A DNA stretch of 5,898 nt, taken from the NCBI GenBank assembly GCA_964412555.1, contig CAYPPG010000142.1, positions 1 through 5,898 on the forward strand, written 5' to 3'. The DNA is from CAYPPG01 sp964412555. GTDB lineage: Bacteria; Hinthialibacterota; Hinthialibacteria; Hinthialibacterales; Hinthialibacteraceae. Position 1 is the stretch's first letter, and each line of letters starts with the position of its first letter. Position numbers and translations under genes: made by a program. The notes under the pieces are model-generated. The model was not told where the DNA came from and made no database searches. It saw only the letters and a program-made list of their open reading frames with translations. Of the stretch, positions 1-5,220 are shown piece by piece.

Positions 1-50
1 GGGTCACACCTAACCGACTCCAGGGGGGTCAAAGGTACCCGGCTATTGAC
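1..50. mobile_element. Unidentified sequence replacing the Avd 3' end
   Basis: Avd similarity stops near position 50, and the remaining sequence encodes a short non-Avd tail (SIAGYL) and a stop. The stretch is more GC-rich than the Avd gene. It holds a small inverted repeat, GTCAA (about 28-32) against TTGAC (about 46-50), around a GGTACC palindrome. This is what an insertion sequence end or dispersed repeat interrupting avd could look like. I do not recognise the family, and no transposase is visible, so an ordinary deletion junction is equally possible. Confidence 0.3.
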
Positions 51-253
51 ACCTTCCGTAACAGATTCAATTTCTCTCTCGTATACGCCGCTTCTACCAG
101 CGTTTCAAGAATATCCAAAAGTAATTCTTCCATTCGTTGGCCGAATGTATACCGCTTATCTTTTGGAAATTTGGCGATGATTGGAGATATCCACACCAAG
201 ATATCGTACAATTTTTGTACTACCACTGGATGAGTAATTTTTGATTGTCTCAT
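29..253 (-). CDS. avd: Avd-like DGR accessory protein, C-terminally truncated
   Basis: This encodes 74 residues of a four-helix-bundle protein of the Avd (accessory variability determinant) type. In characterised DGRs, Avd forms a basic oligomer that binds the reverse transcriptase and template RNA and is needed for mutagenic cDNA synthesis. Visible hallmarks are an N-terminal helix with KLYDILVWISPIIAKFP, the motif KRYTFGQRMEELLLDILE, and the following AYTREKLNLLRKV. Family members are usually about 110-125 residues, so roughly the last 40-50 residues (late helix 3 and helix 4) are missing. The final residues, SIAGYL, look foreign. The ATG at 251-253 has a purine-rich AGAGAGACAGGG upstream. 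It lies 112 bp downstream of an FGE-sulfatase gene on the same strand, the usual target-then-avd order. The fold also occurs in S23-type rRNA-intervening-sequence proteins, but the FPK-(K/R)-(Y/F)T-GQR segment favours Avd. Its activity is doubtful given the truncation. Confidence 0.8.
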   Translation of the reverse strand: MRQSKITHPVVVQKLYDILVWISPIIAKFPKDKRYTFGQRMEELLLDILETLVEAAYTREKLNLLRKVSIAGYL

Positions 254-299
254 ATCCCTGTCTCTCTATAAATTTAAGATTAGATTAAAATTCACGCGA

Positions 300-314
300 G
301 CTCGCTTCGCGAGC
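300..314 (-). other. GC-rich hairpin downstream of target 1
   Basis: GCTCGC and GCGAGC form a perfect 6-bp stem around a 3-base GAA loop (coding-strand sense). It lies about 50 bp past the stop codon of the FGE-sulfatase gene. On the minus strand the bases that follow are TCGCGTGAATTTT, so the U tract is offset and weak for a canonical terminator. A closely similar hairpin stands at 5153-5167 after the second FGE-sulfatase gene. Some DGRs carry a short GC-rich hairpin or cruciform just downstream of VR that promotes retrohoming. That role, or a degenerate terminator, is possible here. Confidence 0.6.
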
Positions 315-365
315 AAAAAGTTCCAATTTGATAATCCCAAGGGTAAAAGAGATAAAGTATCAAGC

Positions 366-1466
366 CTAATTAGTCCGGGATGCAACACCACCTACAACCA
401 CACGAAAACCAATGTCGTGCCACGGGACGCCGGGAATGTCCCCGTAGCGGCACGCCGAACGCACGGTCCCCGGATAACCGTGCCAACAACCGCCGCGGAC
501 CACGCGGTCCGAGCCAAATTGATTCGATTGATTTACTGGATCACTCTCCGGTGTTCGCGAATAATATCCGGAATCATAATAATCCGTACACCATTCCCAC
601 ACATTCCCACTCATGTCATACAATCCAAAATCATTGGGAATCTTCAGTCCGACTGGCTGCGTTCCTTCTTCATCGGCGTGAGGATTTGTCCAGTAACCAT
701 CATTTGCATTTCTAAAATACCAGCAATACTGTTTCATAATATCTTCTGCTTCACTATCTCCCCAATAAAATCGTGTTGTCGTACCCGCCCGGCATGCATA
801 CTCCCACTCCGCTTCTGTCGGTAATCGAAACGTCCCCAATCCCATCCCATTCAACCTTGTTATAAACGTCTGGCAATCATTCCAACTCACATAATACACC
901 GGGTAATCATTTCCCACTCCATAACTTCTTGCAGGATTACTTCCCATCACTGCCCGCCACTGCGCCTGCGTCACCTCATACTTCCCCAGATAAAAATCCT
1001 TTGTGATCGTCACCTGGTGCTGCGGCCCTTCATCCGAATACCTACCACTCTCATTACTCGGTGACCCCATCACAAACGTCCCCGCCGGGATTCTTTTCAG
1101 CACCAACGGCTTCACTCCTTGCGGCATGTTGGGTATTTCTACTTCCAATTCTTCTAGACCTTCCTCCGGCGTAACCGTTGGTTGCGTCGTCTTAGTCGGT
1201 ACCGGTGTATCCGTCGCCGTCGGTGTATGTGTTGGAGTGTTCGTCGGAATCGGCGTGGGCGTATCCGTCGCTAATTGCGGGCATTCAATTTGCGGTAATG
1301 GTCTGCGCATCGCCCAGTAATTATATAAAATCCCAATTTCTTCATCATCAATATATCCATTTTCATTTTTGTCAAAAAAATATGTCTGCGCATCGGCTAG
1401 TTCGCTAAAAGCAAAGCTTATCAGCACTGCTAGGGCTACCGGTCGAATAACTGTTGTAAATCCCAT
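366..1466 (-). CDS. Secreted FGE-sulfatase domain protein, probable DGR target (target 1)
   Basis: This protein has 366 residues. Residues 1-26 form a signal peptide (hydrophobic core AVLISFAF, likely cleavage after ADA). Residues 32-43 form an EF-hand/dockerin-like loop, DKNENGYIDDEE. Residues 67-100 are a Thr/Pro linker. From about 117 to 360 there is one FGE-sulfatase (C-type-lectin-like) domain with the family landmarks IPAGTFVMGS, YEVTQAQW, RLPTEAEWEYACRAG, GLYDMSGNVWEW, RVVRGG, VRSA and GFRVV. The expected role is ligand binding by an exported or surface protein, not formylglycine synthesis. The C-terminal 70 residues carry the variable repeat; varied residues include 320, 329-331, 333-334, 339, 341, 343-344, 346-348 and 350-352. 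The ATG at 1464-1466 has a strong AGGAGG nine bases upstream. The gene precedes avd on the same strand. One varied residue is Cys339 (TGC, versus TAC in the paralogue). Confidence 0.9.
   Translation of the reverse strand: MGFTTVIRPVALAVLISFAFSELADAQTYFFDKNENGYIDDEEIGILYNYWAMRRPLPQIECPQLATDTPTPIPTNTPTHTPTATDTPVPTKTTQPTVTPEEGLEELEVEIPNMPQGVKPLVLKRIPAGTFVMGSPSNESGRYSDEGPQHQVTITKDFYLGKYEVTQAQWRAVMGSNPARSYGVGNDYPVYYVSWNDCQTFITRLNGMGLGTFRLPTEAEWEYACRAGTTTRFYWGDSEAEDIMKQYCWYFRNANDGYWTNPHADEEGTQPVGLKIPNDFGLYDMSGNVWEWCTDYYDSGYYSRTPESDPVNQSNQFGSDRVVRGGCWHGYPGTVRSACRYGDIPGVPWHDIGFRVVVGGVASRTN
411..575 (-). repeat. Candidate DGR variable repeat VR1
   Basis: This is codons 298-352 of target 1. Aligned with 5266-5430, it shows 25 substitutions in 19 codons. 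All 19 change the amino acid, 24 are at codon positions 1 or 2, and 36 codons are base-identical. Varied codons are mainly those where AAC or AAT would be the expected TR codon (for example CAC/GGC, GGT/AAT, ACC/GAC, TAC/AAC, GAC/CAC). In 15 of the 25 pairs, one copy still has A. Invariant islands are RVVRGGCW, P, VRSA, R, G and W. The 3' side is followed by a 29-bp stretch (373-401) identical to 5228-5256, a candidate for the initiation-of-mutagenic-homing region. The exact VR ends cannot be set without the TR. Confidence 0.75.
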
Positions 1467-1475
1467 CGTATTTCT

Positions 1476-1481
1476 CCTCCT
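1476..1481 (-). promoter_or_regulatory. Strong Shine-Dalgarno of target 1
   Basis: AGGAGG lies nine bases before the ATG at 1464-1466. It is the clearest ribosome binding site in the window and fixes this start. Confidence 0.8.
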
Positions 1482-1490
1482 ATGATAAGT

Positions 1491-1754
1491 GTCTACTCCA
1501 CAAAAATCAATTTTCCATTTTTATGGATATATTTTTTTCAGGATGAAACCTGAAATCTTTTCTATAACCAAGAACTCGTTAGGAATTGTCAGCCAACTTT
1601 TCACAAAGTCGGGCAGCGCCTTCATTTGCCAGGTTTGAACCCCTGTTTTTTTCTCCTTCGTGCGCGTGCATACCGTAAAACAATTCCGATGTAAGTCGAC
1701 TCCTAAATATCTTGCCATTGTCTCCACCTCGTTATTTTTTTCGGTGGAGTAGAC
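1491..1754. mobile_element. Inverted-repeat-bounded 264-bp segment with transposase relic
   Basis: GTCTACTCCAC at 1491-1501 is matched by its exact reverse complement GTGGAGTAGAC at 1744-1754. Both arms are followed inward by A/T-rich tracts. The segment contains the broken IS110-type transposase start. The left arm abuts the 5' region of the FGE-sulfatase gene, 10 bp from its Shine-Dalgarno. No target-site duplication is evident. It could be a MITE-like derivative, or a relic whose matching arms arose by rearrangement; IS110 elements do not normally carry long terminal inverted repeats. GTCTACTCC recurs a third time at 1883-1891. Confidence 0.5.
1521..1718 (-). pseudogene. Truncated IS110-family transposase, N-terminal fragment
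   Basis: Only about 65 residues remain, against the 300-400 of an intact IS110/IS1111 transposase. The start MARYLGVDLHRNCFTVC matches the first strand of the RuvC-like DEDD catalytic domain, whose first Asp is in GVDLH. It is followed by an LPDFVKSWL helix and LVIEK, which holds the position of the second acidic residue. Similarity then ends in ISGFILKKIYP, probably readthrough into unrelated sequence. The ATG at 1716-1718 is preferred over the upstream in-frame start at 1787 because GAGGTGGAGAC lies just before it and family similarity begins there. The Shine-Dalgarno GAGGTGGAGAC can pair with the upstream GTCTACTCCACC (1743-1754 on the plus strand), so a read-through transcript could hide it. 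It cannot encode an active enzyme. Confidence 0.7.
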
Positions 1755-2150
1755 GAGCTTTGCGGCGGGCACCAAACTCCTATTCAAGGTCGCTATGCCT
1801 TATGGTGGCGCTTCGGTTATAGGTCTGACCAATCTCCTTTACGAGGTCGCTATGCCTCACCAAACGATACAGCCTATAACCTGTCTACTCCGGACTCTTC
1901 TATTTTCGTCCGAATTCGCACCGCCTCAAAACTTATTCATACCATCTCCTTCACTTTCCAACAATAAAGAAAATTGAAAATAATAAAAGTAGTTGAATTA
2001 TTGATTCAATATTTATCCACTGCTTTTTTCCCCTTTTCCTCTGTAATAAGATATTCAAGAGGGAAGGATTGGCAAAATGAAAAACCTTCATCTTAGAATT
2101 ATCCTGAGTATCCTTTAATCCTGGCTATCCCGATTCAGACAATAGTTCAT
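1755..2150. other. Non-coding stretch between the FG-GAP gene and the transposase relic
   Basis: These 396 bases have no credible gene. The right part (about 1960-2150) is A/T-rich and includes a small palindrome, TTGAAT/ATTCAA, at 1993-2009. The left part (1755-1900) has richer structure: twin hairpins with an identical loop, a 9-bp inverted repeat GGTTATAGG/CCTATAACC (1815-1823 and 1873-1881), and a third copy of GTCTACTCC at 1883-1891 directly beside it. It lies immediately upstream of the transposase relic, where IS110-group elements encode their bridge RNA. Confidence 0.55.
1786..1858. repeat. Twin mini-hairpins with identical 8-base loops
   Basis: AAGG-TCGCTATG-CCTT at 1786-1801 and GAGG-TCGCTATG-CCTC at 1843-1858 have the same 8-base loop and the same inner stem pairs. 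The outermost pair differs in a compensatory way (A-T in the first, G-C in the second). Their starts are 57 bp apart. The stems are only 4 bp, so structure is suggested and not proven. Confidence 0.5.
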
Positions 2151-5099
2151 TCATTCTCGAATCATCCACAATCCGGCATCATCAATCAATACACTGCCAG
2201 CCACATGCGGCCCGCCATATTGAACCACAAGTACTGGCAAGAAGGCTGGATTGATACTTTCAAAATTGCCACCAATACTTAAGGTTCGATAATCATCGGT
2301 TGATAAATAACTGTCGCTGAGGAAATATACCACACTCTGATCCTCGTCGATCAGTCCGATTGCCATCATGCCACCCGAACCGCTTTCCTTCTTTACCATC
2401 ACACTGCCTTCCAACAAGCCAGTTTGCTGATTGTCGGAAAACAGCACGATTCGAGCCGCCAACTGATCTAGTAGGAGTCCCAGTTGGACACCTTGCCCAT
2501 GTAAACCTTGGGAAAGATCCACTGTTCCGAGGTTTTCATCCGGCGAAAGGAACAAGTTTGGATTCAATGTGGAAATATCGCTGATCGAATCGAATGTTGA
2601 ATCAACGGCAATTGTGATTGGAGTAGTTTCCGATGCCTCAAACGATTCAACAAGAAGATTGTCGATATAAACCGTAACGGGTTCTTCCGTTGCTTCATTG
2701 GGCAAAACAATTTGTAAGGCCGGTCGAATGGATGTGGAAGGCGAATCATACAATAAGCGCAATCGGCCCCAGCGGTCAACCGGAATTTCACTGCCGGATG
2801 GATTGACATACCCTCGGCTGCCGTCATACGGTTCAGACAATGCGGCTAAACCCAGCTGGACTTGATTGGACGTGCACCGCACGGAAACACTCAGCTCAAC
2901 CATTTGCTCGCCGGTGGCAATCGGCTCATTCAACAATAACAAATTTCCTTCTCCAGGCCTCAATTCCACGATCAATCCTTCTCCATCTGTTGCATTTGGA
3001 AAAGTATTATCCATCGGTACAGCGCCGGTCGAGAGTGACGATAGGTTCTCTAATTCAGATACTGGCAATTTGTTTTCTGACAGGAATTGCAAATCAACTG
3101 AAATCATGGGTGGCGTTGGTGTTGGGGTGGGAGTCGGATTTTGGGTTGGAATCGCCGGTGTGGGAGTCGACGGCGGTACCGAGGTATTTAATAGAAGAAT
3201 CAAATTTTGGCTTGTGTTTTCCAAAAAAGCCAAATCTTGTAAACCATCCAGATTGAAATCAATACTTTCTAAACGTATCCAACTGAATGTTGTTGTTGGA
3301 AAACTTGTGCGAAACGATACCGCTTTTTCCCATGAATTCAATTCATCGCCGCTTACGATGGTTATGAGGGCAAAAATCTCACCTTCCGAACCGGTTTCCC
3401 GGCTGACGTAAATCAAATCCGGTAAACCATCCAGATCAAAATCGGCTATGGCTACATCTTCAAGTATGGCTCCTTGCGCTTTAATTTGACTGAAATCGAC
3501 ATCTCCGATTTGGACTTCTTCGATGCTTTGGGCATTGAACGCCGTGTATAATTTTGCATGACGAATGAAGGATAAAATGACAAAATCGGTAATTCCATCC
3601 TGGTTGGCTTCGCCGCTTTGAAAAGCTGTCGCATAATCTCCGATGTCTTGTTTCCATAAAGAAAATCCTTCGATTTTCTCGAATTCGGTGGAAGATGTTT
3701 GACGGCAAAATAGTACCGATGATGGATTTTCCGGATTCCTGTCAAGCGTAGTAAGGATCATAACCGGGCCGGTATTGTCGAACAAAGGTTGAATATCGAT
3801 CATTTGAATGGTCTCAACCGTAATCCCATTTAGCTGAATTTCTTCTTCAGTCAGTGTCTCACTGTTATCCGGTAAGTGATATTTCCGAATTTGATTAAAT
3901 TGTCCCCGCTCTTCAATGACAGCAAAAATTTCGTCTTTTCCATCTTGGTCCGTGTCCGAACAAACCACAGGTTGCTGTCTTCGGTCTGTGATGACATGAT
4001 TCGGCACGGTGACAACGATCGGACTTGCGAATTCGCCTTCTCCGTTGCCCAAAAGCACAGCCAATGTTTCATCGATATAGGAAACGATACAAAGATCGCG
4101 GTTTCCATCTCCATCAAAATCTCCATGTGCGAGAAATTCGGTTTCGAGTTGCTCCCCGATGGGCATCGTTGATTGGATGATCGGAGTATTCAAACTTCCA
4201 GTCGTTTTCATCAGCACAATTTCTTGAGAGAAAGGCAAAGTCGTGACCAAATCTTTTAAGCTGTCGTTGTCAAAATCGGCAGAAATCAATCCTCGCGGCT
4301 CATCACTGAATTCAATTTCCCCAATCTTGGCAATGGATACTTTTGAAATGATAAAGGGGGTGGGAGTCGGCGGAACTGGAGTCGGCGGAACTGGAGTCGG
4401 TGGAACTGGAGTCGGTGGAATCGGTGTCGGTGGAACTGGAGTCGGCGGAACCGGCGTATAAGTCACTGTATTTGTTGGCGGTACAGGTGTCGAAGTGTCC
4501 GTCGGCGGAACCGGCGTATAAGTCGCTGTATTTGTTGGCGGTACAGGTGTCGAAGTATCCGTCGGTGGAACCGGCGTATAAGTCGCTGTATTTGTTGGCG
4601 GTACAGGTGTCGAAGTATCCGTCGGTGGAATCGGTGTATCTGTCGGTGTATTCGTAGGGGGTACCGGCGTGGGTGTGGGATGCAGAGTCGTGATTGTCCG
4701 TAAAATCGGCTGCTCGGCAGCATCGAGATACAAAAATGTTCCATTGAATGGCGGCGGTTCACTCGCGGAAACCGGCATCAAAAGAACATAACAAATCACA
4801 ACCGAAGAAAGCCCGTTTTGATCCGCTAACAGCCACTTCATTTCACACGTTGCGGGATCAGCCATCGAAAATTCCGGTGAAGCGGATACGAAATCCCAAC
4901 CGTCAGGAATCGTTTCAGTGATAATGAACGAAGCCGGCGGCGGAGCGGCAATCACATCGATCTCAATTTGGACATGGATCGATGAACCAGCCGGATCGAA
5001 CGTATACATTCGCGTAGCCTTCAATTCCTGCCCGAAAACCTGGCTAAAAGAAGCCAAGCACAAAACGAATGCTGTTATAAACTGTTTTTGCGTGTTCAT
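2151..5099 (-). CDS. Large secreted FG-GAP/VCBS-type protein with Pro/Thr linkers
   Basis: This protein has 982 residues. The ATG at 5097-5099 is chosen over an in-frame TTG four codons upstream because GGAG (5106-5109) lies six bases before it and the signal peptide then starts cleanly (residues 1-24, core FITAFVLCLASF, likely cleavage at VFGQ). Residues 25-135 are a small beta-rich domain with a DUF11-like phrase, TETIPDGWDFVSASPEF. About 140-249 is a Pro/Thr/Val linker made of DNA-level tandem repeats. Residues 255-640 are an FG-GAP/VCBS-type propeller with six acidic loops: DFDNDSLKDL (285), DFDGDGNRDL (327), DTDQDGKDEI (382), EANQDGITDF (497), DFDLDGLPDL (553) and DFNLDGLQDL (614). Such loops usually bind calcium. 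A second linker (642-664) leads to two beta-sandwich-like modules ending in VYIDNLLVE (about 810) and VLIDDAGLW (about 970), reminiscent of carbohydrate-binding folds. It is probably extracellular and adhesive or ligand-binding; no catalytic motif is seen. It stands 121 bp downstream of the target 2 stop on the same strand. Confidence 0.85.
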   Translation of the reverse strand: MNTQKQFITAFVLCLASFSQVFGQELKATRMYTFDPAGSSIHVQIEIDVIAAPPPASFIITETIPDGWDFVSASPEFSMADPATCEMKWLLADQNGLSSVVICYVLLMPVSASEPPPFNGTFLYLDAAEQPILRTITTLHPTPTPVPPTNTPTDTPIPPTDTSTPVPPTNTATYTPVPPTDTSTPVPPTNTATYTPVPPTDTSTPVPPTNTVTYTPVPPTPVPPTPIPPTPVPPTPVPPTPVPPTPTPFIISKVSIAKIGEIEFSDEPRGLISADFDNDSLKDLVTTLPFSQEIVLMKTTGSLNTPIIQSTMPIGEQLETEFLAHGDFDGDGNRDLCIVSYIDETLAVLLGNGEGEFASPIVVTVPNHVITDRRQQPVVCSDTDQDGKDEIFAVIEERGQFNQIRKYHLPDNSETLTEEEIQLNGITVETIQMIDIQPLFDNTGPVMILTTLDRNPENPSSVLFCRQTSSTEFEKIEGFSLWKQDIGDYATAFQSGEANQDGITDFVILSFIRHAKLYTAFNAQSIEEVQIGDVDFSQIKAQGAILEDVAIADFDLDGLPDLIYVSRETGSEGEIFALITIVSGDELNSWEKAVSFRTSFPTTTFSWIRLESIDFNLDGLQDLAFLENTSQNLILLLNTSVPPSTPTPAIPTQNPTPTPTPTPPMISVDLQFLSENKLPVSELENLSSLSTGAVPMDNTFPNATDGEGLIVELRPGEGNLLLLNEPIATGEQMVELSVSVRCTSNQVQLGLAALSEPYDGSRGYVNPSGSEIPVDRWGRLRLLYDSPSTSIRPALQIVLPNEATEEPVTVYIDNLLVESFEASETTPITIAVDSTFDSISDISTLNPNLFLSPDENLGTVDLSQGLHGQGVQLGLLLDQLAARIVLFSDNQQTGLLEGSVMVKKESGSGGMMAIGLIDEDQSVVYFLSDSYLSTDDYRTLSIGGNFESINPAFLPVLVVQYGGPHVAGSVLIDDAGLWMIRE
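4366..4620 (-). repeat. Two-tier tandem repeat encoding the Pro/Thr linker
   Basis: Five 15-bp units (4366-4440, consensus GTCGGYGGAACTGGA on the plus strand) encode a five-residue PVPPT-type repeat. Three 60-bp units (4441-4500, 4501-4560, 4561-4620) encode DTSTPVPPTNTATYTPVPPT. The 60-bp copies differ at only one or two positions between neighbours, mostly synonymously, with one Val/Ala change. A degenerate fourth unit follows from 4621. Both unit lengths are multiples of three, so gain or loss keeps the frame. The near-identity points to recent expansion. Confidence 0.9.
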
Positions 5100-5105
5100 T
5101 GAGTT

Positions 5106-5109
5106 CTCC
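5106..5109 (-). promoter_or_regulatory. Shine-Dalgarno deciding the start of the FG-GAP gene
   Basis: GGAG stands six bases before the ATG at 5097-5099. It supports that start over the TTG at 5109-5111, which it overlaps. Confidence 0.6.
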
Positions 5110-5152
5110 AAAATTCCATATTATTAAAAATCAAATTGAAAAATTCACGCGA

Positions 5153-5167
5153 GTTCGCTCCGCGAGC
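5153..5167 (-). other. GC-rich hairpin downstream of target 2
   Basis: GCTCGC-GGA-GCGAAC (coding-strand sense) is the counterpart of the hairpin at 300-314, with one mismatched C-A pair and loop GGA. It lies 53 bp after the target 2 stop, almost the same offset as in target 1. The surrounding 90 bp are recognisably homologous between the two genes, so it was duplicated with them. Confidence 0.5.
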
Positions 5168-5220
5168 AGAAAAAGTACCAAAATGAAAAATCCAAGGATT
5201 AAAGTGTTAAAGTATCAAGT

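Noticed and set aside
366..1466. Target 1 as a catalytic formylglycine-generating enzyme or sulfatase modifier
   Set aside because: It is a secreted single-domain protein with an N-terminal linker and a hypervariable C-terminus next to avd. I see no convincing catalytic Cys pair in the C-terminal core, and one Cys there (339) is itself a varied site.
1482..1510. Promoter-like TTGATT (1505-1510), 17 bp, TATCAT (1482-1487) on the minus strand, upstream of target 1
   Set aside because: The spacing is right, but the -10 box directly abuts the Shine-Dalgarno (1476-1481). The predicted transcript start would fall within or after it, leaving no usable leader.
1719..1787. Extending the transposase relic to the in-frame start at 1787
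   Set aside because: The extra 23 residues translate the inverted repeat and non-coding flank, and family similarity begins at MARYLGVD with its own Shine-Dalgarno.
1993..2009. Palindrome TTGAAT-TATTG-ATTCAA as a terminator for the FG-GAP gene
   Set aside because: The stem is only 6 bp and almost all A/T. It lies about 140 bp past the stop, with an imperfect T-rich tail.
2077..2118. Plus-strand mini-ORF MKNLHLRIILSIL preceded by GAGGGAAGG
   Set aside because: It looks like the beginning of a signal peptide with a fair ribosome binding site, but it stops after 13 codons and nothing homologous follows. At most it is a relic; it cannot be supported as a gene.
2866..3411. Plus-strand 181-residue open frame rich in Gly/Val
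   Set aside because: It is antisense to the FG-GAP gene; the Gly/Val run mirrors the Thr/Pro linker. No ribosome binding site or family similarity.
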